From Mesostigma viride (taxonomy: Eukaryota; Streptophyta; Mesostigmatophyceae; Mesostigmatales; Mesostigmataceae), in the NCBI GenBank assembly GCA_009746045.1, contig RPFO01001816.1, forward strand, positions 1-33,476: a stretch of DNA of 33,476 bases, read 5' to 3'. Every line of letters starts with the position of its first letter. The stretch's first letter is position 1. The position numbers and the translations under genes are program-made. The notes under the pieces are model-generated. The model was not told where the DNA came from. It made no database searches and saw nothing but the letters and a program-made list of their open reading frames with translations. Positions 1-9,310 of this stretch are shown in pieces.

Positions 1-1134
1 ATGAGATGAGCTCCTTGCACGGGCCGGAAACTTGTCGAGCGGGATCTTCCTTGTACAGCTTGTCCGTCGTTGTGATGGAACGGACAGGTGCTGGGTCTCC
101 GTTATCAGCCACGAATTGTGCGACCTCATGAACTGCTCCCTCTCGAACGGTCCAGGAAAACCGTAGCGGGTCACGAGGCCCACCTTCTTCAGCTCGCCCC
201 CGAGGTCCAGATCCTTCAGCAGGCGCCCGGCGGGGTCGCGAGTCAGGTTACCGGTTCCACCGGGTCCTCATAGAATAGCGGCACGCCTTCAACATCCACC
301 TCTCTGGATTAGGCTGGGTAGGGTGATCGGGGGCTGGCGTTGGGGTTCACGAAAAAGGGGCCTTCTCGTGGTATTTTAAGTACGACGAAAGCAGCGGGCG
401 GGGGCTCAACTTCACGCGCACCTCCATCTCGTTGTACTGCAGCGCGCTGATAGAAGCGCGTGGCCCTGGCTCTCGGAAAAGTAGAACTGGATCGGATGTA
501 GATGTGCTGGTCGTGCTGCGTGCCGATATTGAACCCCCCCGTTGTCATCGGGGTGTTGAGCACCACGCTGTTGGACTGGGTGTGGACCAGCGAGTCCACA
601 CGATACATGAAGTCCCCCGTCACGCTGTCCACCATCTGGTTGCCCACCCACAATTCCACCTTCTCCGGCAACACGTACCCCATCGAACGCATCCACGACT
701 CGTTGAACATGTCGTGGGTCACCCCTTGTACCCCAACTGTGCACTGCGAGGGACCTTGCTGGCGTCCAGGGCCACCGTGATGTCGACGGTAGCCGTGGAA
801 TTCGTGGCGGTGTACCGCATGGTAGCGGGTCCACGAACTTCACGTCGTTCACCTGCTCCATCGTGCCATAGTTCAACTTGTTCACGTGGAAGTACAGGTA
901 CATCTTGGTGATCAGGTCGCCGATCCTGGGAACGACGAAGCGAACCTCCGACCCGTACTCCGCCTTGTTGACGGGGTTGAGCTGGACGTCGGTCCAACTG
1001 TAATTGGTGTGGCGGCTATACACGTGCTTGAAGTACGTCTTCTCGGGCAGCGCGGTGAGGTGCTCGTCAAACGTCCCCTTGGAATGCAGCCAGGTACCGG
1101 CGCGCTCAGGTCTTGAGACATTGACGCATTTCAT
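1..1134 (-). pseudogene. Major capsid protein copy 1 (MCP-1), partial and frameshifted
   Basis: Read on the minus strand, this stretch follows the order of an NCLDV double-jelly-roll MCP. First comes an N-terminal block with TYFKHVYSRHTNYSW and a GDLITKMYLYFHV strand. Then come VELWVGNQMVDSVTGDFMYRVD, a quartet like ALQYNEMEVRVKLSP, and near the left edge RYGF..FEREQFMRSHNSWLITETQ, which matches the second jelly roll of the other copies. The blocks lie in different frames, with shifts near 1100, 840, 725, 480 and 60, so no single protein can be read. It is more divergent from MCP-2, -3 and -4 than those are from each other. The gene is cut by the left edge. It lies head to head with MCP-2, with only about 85 bases between the two starts. 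Decay or sequencing indels could both explain the breaks. Confidence 0.8.
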
Positions 1135-1219
1135 ACATCGCGTGCGATAATTTGTGTGTGGCCCCACCGCGTTACTGCACGAACGATTTTTTTTCTCCGC
1201 AAACACTTTACATCACAAC

Positions 1220-2832
1220 ATGGCATCCGCGATCATGCAACTCCACCGCCACGCGAAAGGGTCGCAGGACATCGCGACCATCGTGAACCCCGAAATCACC
1301 TTTTGGAAGACTGTGTACCCGCGCCACACCAACTTCGCGTGGGACGACGCCATCATCACACAGAGCACCGGGACGTCCGACTACGGCCAGCTCGTGGAGT
1401 TTAAGCTCCCGCGGTCGGGCGACCTCGTCACCAACTGCACGCTGCTGGTGGAGGTGGGCAGGCTCGGCAATTGGGAGAATAAGTTCTCGCCGTACATCCA
1501 GGACTTCGGGCGCGCGCTCATCGACTATGTGGAGCTCACCATCGGCGGGTACCAGATCGAGAGGATCACCGGCGACATGCTGCATATCCACGATATAACC
1601 ACCAGGCCGGACTACCAGAGCTACGTCAAGAACATGCCCGTCCAGCACGGCGGCTCCATCTCCTTCAACTCGAACGGCACCGTCAAGGAGCAGTACAACA
1701 ACAGGAACAAGCAGATCCTGTACCTGCCCCTCGAGTTCAGTTTCACTCGCGACCCGGGCCTCGCACTCCCCATGATCGCACTGCAGTACCACGAGGTGCG
1801 CGTCAAGGTGAAGCTCAGCCCTGCCGACAAGATCTTCACGCGCTTTCAGCTGCGAACCCCGAACCCCACGGCCGACTTTAACCCCAGGTTCAACACGGCT
1901 AGCACCATTGATCAGATGGGGTTGCGGGACACCATCCGGTCGCTGTACCTGCGCGGCATCTACGGCGACGAGATGTCGCAGCTCATCATCGATACAGGAG
2001 ACCTCTCGCCCGTCAACTATGTCATCCAGAACGCCTTGTACACCGACAAGCTCACGAGTTTATCCGTGGCCTCTGGCACTGGGGTCATCTCTTTCAATCT
2101 AGCCACGTATGCCAACATGACCTTCAAAATCCTGCCTGTCATGGTGCCTGACGCAGAAAAGTACGTCCTAGGTGCACCGACGGTCACTGCGAACAGCAGG
2201 AGCACGTGGGTCGCCACCCCCCCGAACCTCTCCGTCCGCCTCATGTGCAGGTACATCTACCTGGACGACTTTGAGCGCAGGCAGTTCGCCGTCAACACCC
2301 ACGAGTACCTCGTGACCGAGTACCAGCACCACCAGCACTTCGTCACCGCCGGCGTCGACCAGGTGTCCATCGACCTCAAGTTCAACCACCCGACCAAGGA
2401 GCTCCTGTTCTTCTACCGCCCGGACGAGTGGTGGGGCGAGGATCCGTCATCGTACCAAAACTACACAGGGTACTGGTCGTTCGCCAACCCCAACTCCGCG
2501 TTCGGGGACGGACACCTGTTCGGCAGCGCGAACCTCGTGCTGAACTCGCAGAACGTGTACGGTGACGGCCGCGACCCGGGTACTTCTCGTCGTTGATCCC
2601 GGCCCATTTCCACAAGCACGCGTGGGATGACCGCATTTACACCATCCCGTTCGCTCTGGATCCGGACTCGTGGAAGCCCACCGGATCTCTGAACATGTCC
2701 AGGCTCGATGACGTCAAGCTGGTGCTGAAGAGGACCGGCCCGCTCGAACCGGGGTGTATCCACGTGTACGCCAAGAACTTTAACGTCATCAAGATCCAGA
2801 ACGGTATGGGAGGAAAGAGGTACGCGTCCTAA
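1220..2832 (+). CDS. Major capsid protein copy 2 (MCP-2), one frameshift
   Basis: This encodes a double-jelly-roll MCP of the NCLDV family, the building block of the icosahedral shell. The start at 1220 gives MASAIMQLHRHAKGSQD, which aligns with the usual MCP N-terminus. NPEITFWKTVYPRHTNFAWDD follows at residues 23-43, then LPRSGDLVTNCTLLVEV, VELTIGGYQIERITGDM and ALQYHEVRVKVKLSP. A linker of roughly 125 residues (about 205-330) separates the first jelly roll from the second, which opens with RYIYLDDFERRQFAVNTHEYL. The frame breaks near 2580 at a CCCGGG run. The C-terminal part (PAHFHKHAWDD to NGMGGKRYAS) continues in another frame to 2832, so about 537 residues are represented. The break could be a real mutation or a one-base assembly error. 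Confidence 0.93.
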
Positions 2833-2855
2833 GCGTCCCGTAGCATAATAAGAAG

Positions 2856-3656
2856 ATGGACGTTCGTCCAGGACGAGCGACTCTGCCCCTTTTCAGCGTC
2901 GTCCACGAAGACGACAGGTACCTATATTTCGAGATGGAAAACTCCCCTCTTGCTGGCAAAGTGAGAGTAGCAAAGGAAACGAGGTACGTAAATGGCCAGG
3001 ACTTCTGCGACGTCCTGTCCATGGGCAAGAAGAAGATAAAGACATTCACGAGGACAAAGGCGTTCGAGGACTTACTGGATGCGATGAAGGTCCACCTCGG
3101 CGTCCAGCACCTCGTGGAGCGCGTGCAAGGAGGGACACCGTCCATGCAAGGGACGTGGATGCACACCTCGCTCATATGGCACGTTGCCGCCTGGATTAGC
3201 CCCGTGTTCGCCGTTGCCGCCATGGACTGGGCGGACAGCTTCTACAACACCCCCTCGTGTCCCAAGGGGTGCATGGAGACGCTCGCATTCAGAATGGTCG
3301 AGGAAGCCGCGAGGCAGTCAATGCAGCGATCCGAAGCGGACGTGAGAGACGCCGTGGCCCTGTGCGTGCGGGGGCAGGTAGAAGTGAAAGTCGGGGACAC
3401 CAACATGAGGGCCGACATCGTCAGCCACAAGTGCAGTATGATAATCGAAGTGAAAGAGGTCGCGCGATGGACCGACGCCGTAGGCCAGCTGCTGGTGTAC
3501 GGACACCACTTCCCCGGTCTCACGAAGGTCATCGTGGTGTTTGACAGGGACGGGAAGGACATCGCGGAAGAACACATCGAAGGAATGGAATTCCACGTGC
3601 AAGGACTCGACATGATGGTCTGCACCGAGCAGTATTTTCACAAGTACCGCGCGTAA
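2856..3656 (+). CDS. KilA-N domain protein with C-terminal PD-(D/E)XK nuclease-like domain
   Basis: The 266-aa product carries a KilA-N DNA-binding domain at about residues 40-130: TRYVNGQDFCDVLSMGKKK, then the diagnostic GTWMHTSLIWHVAAWISPVFAVAAMDW. The C-terminal half (about 165-262) looks like a PD-(D/E)XK nuclease core. It has ADIVS (D187), the strand MIIEVK (E198, K200) and a downstream Q in AVGQLLVYG (Q211). Fusions of KilA-N to such domains are known in large DNA viruses and phages, where they act as selfish nucleases or DNA-binding regulators. The exact role here is not visible. The gene starts 23 bases after MCP-2 ends, on the same strand, behind an AT-rich TAATAAG spacer. The frame is intact. 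Confidence 0.85.
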   Translation: MDVRPGRATLPLFSVVHEDDRYLYFEMENSPLAGKVRVAKETRYVNGQDFCDVLSMGKKKIKTFTRTKAFEDLLDAMKVHLGVQHLVERVQGGTPSMQGTWMHTSLIWHVAAWISPVFAVAAMDWADSFYNTPSCPKGCMETLAFRMVEEAARQSMQRSEADVRDAVALCVRGQVEVKVGDTNMRADIVSHKCSMIIEVKEVARWTDAVGQLLVYGHHFPGLTKVIVVFDRDGKDIAEEHIEGMEFHVQGLDMMVCTEQYFHKYRA

Positions 3657-3658
3657 CA

Positions 3659-3706
3659 GTCATTACCTAATAAAACTTTCTTTGTCTACATTATAAACGC
3701 CTCGCC
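3659..3706 (+). promoter_or_regulatory. AT-rich spacer with AATAAA and TATA-like stretch
   Basis: The 48-base gap between the KilA-N gene and the next gene contains CTAATAAAACTTTC, a poly(A)-signal-like AATAAA suited to ending the upstream transcript. It is followed by ACATTATAAACG about 20 bases before the next ATG. The pattern is suggestive only. Confidence 0.35.
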
Positions 3707-4258
3707 ATGGTTAACATATCGCAAGTCCCCGGTTTCAGGGGTCTATATTTGAATACGTCCCTGTCGATCGACGGTTCTCTTAAGAATCTAAACACGGCCC
3801 CAATCATTACGTGGCCAGATCTCACAGTCACAAATAGCGTACCGATCTCGATGATCACAGGCAACATATTCTGCAAACTGTTCATGCCCGTGTGGACTCC
3901 ACTGTTTACCAACGGGTTCGTCTACATCGATTCCATCACCCTAAACAATGATCGCATCGACAACGCGTCCGTCGCTATGACGCAAGTGAGCGGTGGCTAT
4001 GACATATCGCTGGGTTTCCTGTATGAGACACTTCGGAACAACCAACACGACCTCGCGACGGCCACCGAAAACCAGGTGGTGAGATTCACCATACCGGAAA
4101 ACAGGTACAGGATCGACGGGCAGGTCGTCGACACCACCACAGATGTGTCTATCACGTTCACCCCGTACGTCGCCCCCCCGCGAGCGGCTGCTATCACCGA
4201 AGCCTTGTTCAACTCGTACGACAGCGCGGGCGTGTTGCAGAAATCGCAGGGTTGGTGA
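3707..4258 (+). CDS. Beta-rich repeat protein, N-terminal part (frame breaks near 4250)
   Basis: This 183-aa frame starts MVNISQVPGFRGLYLNTSLS. It contains one full copy of a repeated module also found in the next two genes: a hydrophobic strand with LGFLYETL, a spacer ending in HDL, then VVRFTIPENRYRIDG. It stops at TGA 4256-4258 inside what should be the following module, and the next frame takes over at once with the same kind of modules. I infer one gene (3707-5586, about 626 aa) broken by a single-base shift, not two overlapping genes. There is no signal peptide and no membrane segment. The module resembles Ig-like or adhesin beta sandwiches in rhythm only. The position inside a capsid-gene block suggests a virion fibre or surface component, which is inference. 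Confidence 0.6.
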   Translation: MVNISQVPGFRGLYLNTSLSIDGSLKNLNTAPIITWPDLTVTNSVPISMITGNIFCKLFMPVWTPLFTNGFVYIDSITLNNDRIDNASVAMTQVSGGYDISLGFLYETLRNNQHDLATATENQVVRFTIPENRYRIDGQVVDTTTDVSITFTPYVAPPRAAAITEALFNSYDSAGVLQKSQGW

Positions 4259-5586
4259 CGGACCCGCTGTTTCCGAAGTTTGATTCGATCGACGTGAACG
4301 ACATTGTCGGTGGCGACGTCTGTTCCCTTGTTATCAGCGCGCAATACGGTTACGAGACGCCAGAAACCCCGTTCACGGTCGAGTACAAGATAGACGGCAC
4401 AAGGTTTGGAGATTTCCACGTCCAAGCGCAGAAAAACGGCAAGTTTACCGTGGATATGTCGTCCATGTACCAGACTGTCAAGGATGGGGGGCACGACATG
4501 AGAATAACAGAGTCCCAGCTACTGACCTTCACTCTGCCGAGCTATCCTCAGATAATCAACGGGGTGGCGGAGTCCATGTTGCCGATCGACATTCGGATAC
4601 ACCTAATTAACCCGCTCGTTACGGCATATAGACAGAGCTTGAAACGCAACGTCGCCGGTCTGATCAATGGACTGACCGACGTGGTGCTCGACGTCTCCGA
4701 TAATGGGGCTGCGCGCGACCGGTTGGTCATCGCCGGGAAGGGATTGTTCGTCCCGTCTCCCGTCTACGTCTCTCAAATAGCGCCGTTGGCAAATCCCGCC
4801 CAGCCCACCGAAGTAGTAGTGTCCCTGCTATTCAGGACACCTGACCCTGTAACTATCCGATTGCCGCCGCTCAAGGCCCCGTACAAGATAGACGATGTCC
4901 TGTTTGGATATGGCGACGTGACGGCGGACGCCGAGGGTCTGAAGGTCACCTTCCACGACCCGTACACCAGCGCAATGAACTCCGGATACGACATGTTCGC
5001 AAGAGAATCGCAACACCTGTCACTTATGATACCGCCACGCAGAATTTTGGTAGCGGACAGAATAGTGTCAAATGTGATACCTTTCGGATTCAACCTGCTG
5101 AGAGGCGTCGGGGACGACAACGAGTTTCAAACCGCGTTGGACGGGGTTACCAGCGTTCGATTAGAGGTGACGCAGTCTGACAACACTCTGGTGACCACTG
5201 ATATAGCGTCGTTGCCATTATTGGAAATGTCCACTGTTTTCGTTAACCAGCTAGTGCCGCACAAAGACGCCGAGGTCGCGTTGGAATTTGTGACAAACTC
5301 CGTCGTCACCGTGACCGCCGCGCTCGATATCCCATTCATGATCGACGGTGTCCAGTTCGGTACTGCCGCTGTCAGCGCGGCCGGAAACGCCGTCAGGGTC
5401 GACATCGGCGCGCTTTATGCAAAGGTTCTCGCGAGCCCGTCGACCGGGTATGACCTTTTCACAAAGCGTTTCCAGGAGTTGACGTTTACGCTGCCCGCGT
5501 CGTCAATCTCGCTGGGTGCAACCCCAGCAATCTCGGTGGTCGAAGACGCATTCTCGTTCGTGCTTCCGATCCACCTCCTCGATTGA
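4252..5586 (+). CDS. Beta-rich repeat protein, C-terminal part (three modules)
   Basis: This 444-aa frame opens at a TTG codon, which probably marks a frameshift and not a true start. It holds at least three copies of a module of about 60 residues, spaced 150-170 residues apart. Each copy reads [YF]-x-I-D-[GD] followed by FG, then a strand, [ML]Y or PY, a G-[YH]-D-[ML] turn, and a Q-[LE]-L-T-F-T-L-P type strand. Examples are YKIDGTRFG with GGHDMR and LLTFTLP, YKIDDVLFG with SGYDMF and LSLMIP, and FMIDGVQFG with TGYDLF and LTFTLP. Charged and polar composition without Cys clusters fits a structural surface protein. No catalytic motif is visible. The same module recurs in the 5644-18916 gene, so the two are paralogous neighbours. 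The function is not recognised. Confidence 0.65.
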   Translation: MVTDPLFPKFDSIDVNDIVGGDVCSLVISAQYGYETPETPFTVEYKIDGTRFGDFHVQAQKNGKFTVDMSSMYQTVKDGGHDMRITESQLLTFTLPSYPQIINGVAESMLPIDIRIHLINPLVTAYRQSLKRNVAGLINGLTDVVLDVSDNGAARDRLVIAGKGLFVPSPVYVSQIAPLANPAQPTEVVVSLLFRTPDPVTIRLPPLKAPYKIDDVLFGYGDVTADAEGLKVTFHDPYTSAMNSGYDMFARESQHLSLMIPPRRILVADRIVSNVIPFGFNLLRGVGDDNEFQTALDGVTSVRLEVTQSDNTLVTTDIASLPLLEMSTVFVNQLVPHKDAEVALEFVTNSVVTVTAALDIPFMIDGVQFGTAAVSAAGNAVRVDIGALYAKVLASPSTGYDLFTKRFQELTFTLPASSISLGATPAISVVEDAFSFVLPIHLLD

Positions 5587-5643
5587 TCGGTGCGTTGGCG
5601 GGAAATTGGTATGTTTTTTTAATCTAATCATCATGGTAACAGC

Positions 5644-7343
5644 ATGTCTGCTACCGTCTACCCCATCACTACTCTCCAAGAAGCTTTTAAAAGGACTGAT
5701 GGCCAAACCCCAATTTCGGTCAAGTTCTATTGCGTTTATGGTATCGCTCTTACATATTCACCCGAACTATACAACGCCTCTACGGGTAGAATCGCCAATG
5801 TTTATGATATTTCCGGGTTGACGAACTTTATGCAAAGTTCAATTACATTAGAAATACTCGTGTTCGGGTCTCCATACCGAGTAACAAGTACTAACGCAAA
5901 TTCTCCGGTATCATTCAATACCGACGTCACGGGGTGTGTGGACAATATCACTATGTCCGGGTTAAAAGTGTATGTGTCTCAGGTCGCCGCCACGACTTCA
6001 TTACCCGCTCACACCAGGTTTGCTATTAACCTAGGTTTTGTGTATAGCGGGACAAACAACAGCAGGGGTGGATGGGACATGCTAAACCCGGGGACAAACA
6101 ATTTCAACCTGCTCACGGTCGAGATTCCCGGCAATTTCATTAAGGTGGATACAACGCCTTTATTAAAGTCGATCGCATTTTCTGCACGCATATGGAATGG
6201 TGCCACTCCTACCGCACCTCAAACGCGATCGCTTGGGCAAGTGCCTAATATTACGGATGCGAAATTCCTCTTGGTGGACCCCTCCACTGATAGGCCCTAT
6301 AGTCCCGAAGTCTCGGCAAAGACTACCGCGGATGGAACAAACGCCATTTCCGTTAGGTCGCCCATTCCGGCTGCGGATTGGAAAGACACAATTAGTGCCA
6401 ACCCAGCCGCCGACGTTATCCTGCAGATAACGTCGACTAATCTACTGAGAGGTAACGCTAGGTTGTTCTCGTGGACGCTAGGAGCTACGTCAGCCAGCGC
6501 GCCCGCGGATGTAACACAAACACGAGGTGTTAATGCGTTTGTGAACAATGTTGCGAGTTTTCGTCTTGGGCCACTGAAAACAATCGCCGCGGCCTTGACG
6601 CCTAGTGTTGATATATTAAATCGGACTGACAATTACGTGACCGTGAAACTCCCGGCCGGTTTGCTCGCCGGTTTCCCCTACGACGTGGAAGCGCAGTGGA
6701 ATTTCACCACCGCTAGCACTAGTTCCGGCAACACTGGTTCCGGCAACACTACCTCCCCTACCCCTGTGTCCTTGGCCGATTTGAAACCAGGCCTCACAAC
6801 CGTCAATCTTCAGCTGGCTAACAACGGCACCCAAGTGAGGATTCAATACATCGCTGAAGGTGACTGGGCGTCGATGCAGTGTCAATACGGCCCAAACGTA
6901 TCGACTGCCACACAGGTGAATCTTCTGTTACTCTTTTCAACATCCATCACTCTTAAAAACGCTTCAGCAAGAAACGGGGTCACATACAGTTACAACCCAA
7001 CAAATTCTAATACCCAAACAAATTCTTTAGATGGAACCTTCTCCATTGTGACGAATTCTACAATGGCCGTGGTCTCTCTCGGCAACGTCGCGAGTTGGCT
7101 GCTTGATAAAGGGCTCAACTTGCTGGAGAACAGCAGGAGTATCACGGTGACCATCCCCGGAGATACCTTCATAATCGGCAATAGCACTACCGCGTATCAA
7201 TACCCGATAACATTCCCAATACAGTTTAATTCGGAGGGGACCACTGCACCCATTGTGATAAGTAGCGTTACGAAAATCGACGCTGCTAATTGCACTTGGT
7301 CTTTTGGAGACGCCTCCCCCGTGCCGGCGTTATCCGCAGAAAA
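5644..7343 (+). pseudogene. Giant repeat protein, 5' part, interrupted by LTR retrotransposon
   Basis: The frame starts MSATVYPITTLQEAFKRTDG and runs about 566 codons to the left edge of the retrotransposon. Beyond 7343 the frame reads into the LTR and stops at 7788. It holds several copies of the module seen at 3707-5586, for example LGFVYSG with GGWDML and LLTVEIPGNFI, and LGNVASWLLDKGLNLL with SITVTIPGDTFI. A short Gly/Ser/Thr/Asn-rich hinge (residues about 358-376, with SGNTGSGNTTS) looks like a linker. Many Asn-X-Ser/Thr sites are present. The rest of the gene resumes at 15742 in the matching frame, so the uninterrupted gene had about 1624 codons. As it stands it cannot give a full protein. 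A fibre or outer-shell role is inferred from repeats and neighbours. Confidence 0.75.
7339..7343. repeat. Target-site duplication GAAAA, left copy
   Basis: GAAAA sits immediately before the left LTR and recurs immediately after the right LTR at 15737-15741. A 5-bp duplication is normal for copia and gypsy integrases. Confidence 0.85.
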
Positions 7344-7995
7344 ATTTGCGCAGCAACTCGTCAGCAGAGCTTGTGAGCTCCTGGTCCTTGCCGGCTGGAA
7401 TGACCCTAGGCTGCTGGCTAGCAACCTTTATCCTCACACCAGGCCTACGACCCTCGATAGGCTCGCCACTCGTCGTGACGACCAAGGTTCGTGTGTGAAG
7501 ACGCTCGTTGCCTCGTTGAGCCTCGAGCTATATGCAACCTCGTTCCATCCTTGTTCCTCGGTCATGAGCAACGCTGGGCAACGCTACATTGCCAGAGCCT
7601 CGTATCGCTGCCTGCATCCTCGTTGCAGGCAGCATACAGGAATCTCTGGCTATCCTGTGTCTAGGACAGCACAGGACCTGCCACAGTCCTGCAAGGACTT
7701 ACATCCTTGCAGACCTGCTGGCTGGTTACTGGCTTCTACTAGCCACAGTACCGTTGAGCCCTCAGTACACTGTGTCCCAGTCACGTGAGAGTCAGGCTAA
7801 GCCTGTGCAGGCACGGCCTGCCACGTGTCCTGTCCACTATGCCCTGAGTGTGCCCCGCCCTCGCCCACCGGTCGGCAGTACTTCGGGACTTGATAACTTT
7901 CTAGTCCCTTGTCTGTTCTAGGCGGTTGACACGGCGTTGGAAAGGTCTCCTCAACCTGCATCCATCTAGCACATTGGTGCCCCAATATGCTAACT
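7344..7995 (-). repeat. 3' LTR (left copy), 652 bp
   Basis: This matches 15083-15736 over its full length. By eye I count about four substitutions and two single-base indels, so identity is roughly 99%. Differences are seen near 7611-7628, 7730, 7788-7794 and 7848. The bounds are set by where the two copies stop agreeing, and by the GAAAA duplication. Confidence 0.9.
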
Positions 7996-8932
7996 CCAAC
8001 CCTTTCTTGTTTTGGAGCTTGGACCAGCCTGAGAACCTATCAGCCACTGTCCCCACAAGCCTTCAGACATCTGATCCCTCCCAGAGACCAGACCTGCCTT
8101 TTCTTTTGGAACCTGAGGTGCCTCCAAATATTAGCTAGGCCTGCTCATTGGTTCAAAGGTTGCCCTCTGACCCACATGACATCCCAACCCTTTCTTTGGG
8201 AACCTGGTGTAGATTAAAGTTAGGTCTTCACTTAGTCAGAGGAGTTTGGATAGAGGAGTCCATGAACGTACTATTGTGAGTTCCTGGTCATCCAGTTATC
8301 ACAGGCGCCCGTTCATATGGCGCCCGCCACGGAGCCTCCTTTATCTTTTAAATCCTTCCAAAGACTGAGAGAGCCCTGACAAATGTTAGCCAACACATGG
8401 GGAGCCCATGTCCTCACTGAGGGATAAACTCAGGATTCATACATGCCAGGCTGAGGTCAGCTGGGGAATCGAACCCCACCCCATATCCTCCAGGTTTGGA
8501 TCAGCTCCTGGAACTGAGCATCACAAACAACAAGACATGACAATAACAAGATTATGTTTTATTATAAAGGAGTATAACCCATAGTGAGGCCCCTGGCAAC
8601 CACGTCCAACATGGTCACACAACCAGGGATTTTATTAGCATGCAACAGGTTGGTTACAGAGAATATATACAAATGTACAGCAACCTGTTAGAGCCAACAC
8701 TTGGGCTGCCCTTGCAGGGTCCATTCCATGAAGACCCAAGGCCCATTACAAAGTCCTTAAGACTCTTCTGCAGCTCCATGACAGAGCCAGGCGAAATTCT
8801 CAGCCAGGGGAGTGACTCCACCCTGACCCCTGTCCAGCAGAGTGTGTCTGAACTCTGAAGGACCTGCTGTCAGCCACCACGTGGCTGCCCAGCCCACTGG
8901 GATGCCTCCCACCTAGAGCAAGGCTGTTTGGT
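7996..8932 (-). other. Retrotransposon 3' internal non-coding region
   Basis: No convincing coding sequence lies between the RNase H end and the 3' LTR. Next to the LTR (7996-8013) the minus strand reads AACAAGAAAGGGTTGG, a partly purine-rich run that could serve as the polypurine tract. The segment has several near-repeated phrases such as CCAACCCTTTCTT (7996 and about 8189). A tRNA-like stretch is listed separately. Confidence 0.5.
8460..8520 (-). other. tRNA-like stretch (possible Pol III A/B boxes)
   Basis: On the minus strand 8504-8520 reads like a tRNA D arm, with a GCTC/GAGC stem around AGTTCCAG. Then 8462-8478 forms a T arm with stem TGGGG/CCCCA and loop TTCGATT. The sequence GGTTCGATTCC at 8465-8475 equals the B-box consensus. 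Acceptor strands do not pair and the anticodon arm is poor, so this is a relic, a SINE-like head or chance, not a working tRNA. Confidence 0.35.
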
Positions 8933-9310
8933 CTACTCTGGCCCTCCCCCCTTGGAGGCCATGAGCCCACGAAGCAAAGGGTATTGCAGCTCAGCCTTCT
9001 CCTCCAGCTTGGTGAGAGCATCTGCAGGGTTGTCCACGCCAGCCACATGTTCAATGTTAGCTAAGCAAGACATTTCCTTGAGCAACAAATAATCAAGGTC
9101 CCTGCTCCTGGCCAGCTGCCTGTGCACAAACTGCACCATGCCCATGCTGTCAGTTCTTACCAGTGTGTGCATCTGCAACCGACAGGAAGCCACTTGACAT
9201 AGCTGGTAAAATAGCTCCCTCAAGTAAAGAGCAGTATGAAGCCCTTCACAGATTGCCCTGCACTCAGCAATGTCACTGCTGGGAGTTACCCTGTTTGCAA
9301 CCGACTGTAC
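8933..9310 (-). CDS. Retrotransposon RNase H (copia type), frame after the RT segment
   Basis: The RT frame ends shortly after MLYVDSS, which holds the first catalytic Asp of RNase H. The domain then continues here in a second frame. It reads VTPSSDIAECRAICEG (catalytic Glu), RTDSMGMVQFV (Asp) and GVDNPADALTKL (Asp and the typical closing ADxLTK motif of copia elements). The domain copies the order of Ty1/copia RNase H: AE, then D, then AD-LTK. The shift near 9300 breaks the polyprotein. It sits just upstream of the 3' non-coding part. Confidence 0.75.
   Translation of the reverse strand, partial: VQSVANRVTPSSDIAECRAICEGLHTALYLRELFYQLCQVASCRLQMHTLVRTDSMGMVQFVHRQLARSRDLDYLLLKEMSCLANIEHVAGVDNPADALTKLEEKAELQYPLLRGLMASKGGGPE

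Noticed and set aside
88-273. A 61-codon plus-strand frame opposite MCP-1
   Set aside because: The minus strand here encodes the second jelly roll of a capsid protein, so this is a shadow frame.
3707-5586. Two separate overlapping genes with a TTG start
   Set aside because: The repeat modules run across the junction and no ribosome-entry or ATG signal marks a second gene, so one frameshifted gene is simpler.
7341-7351. Similarity of AAAATTTGCGC at the left LTR edge to the hairpin arms at 26928 and 27083
   Set aside because: Only eight of the bases belong to the LTR and the rest is target DNA, so the match is most likely chance.
7344-7788. The last 150 codons of the frame from 5644 as a genuine C-terminus of the repeat protein
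   Set aside because: They are encoded by LTR sequence that recurs at 15083 onward, so they are readthrough into the transposon.
8462-8520. A functional tRNA gene
   Set aside because: The D and T arms are tRNA-like but the acceptor strands do not pair and the anticodon loop is not standard.
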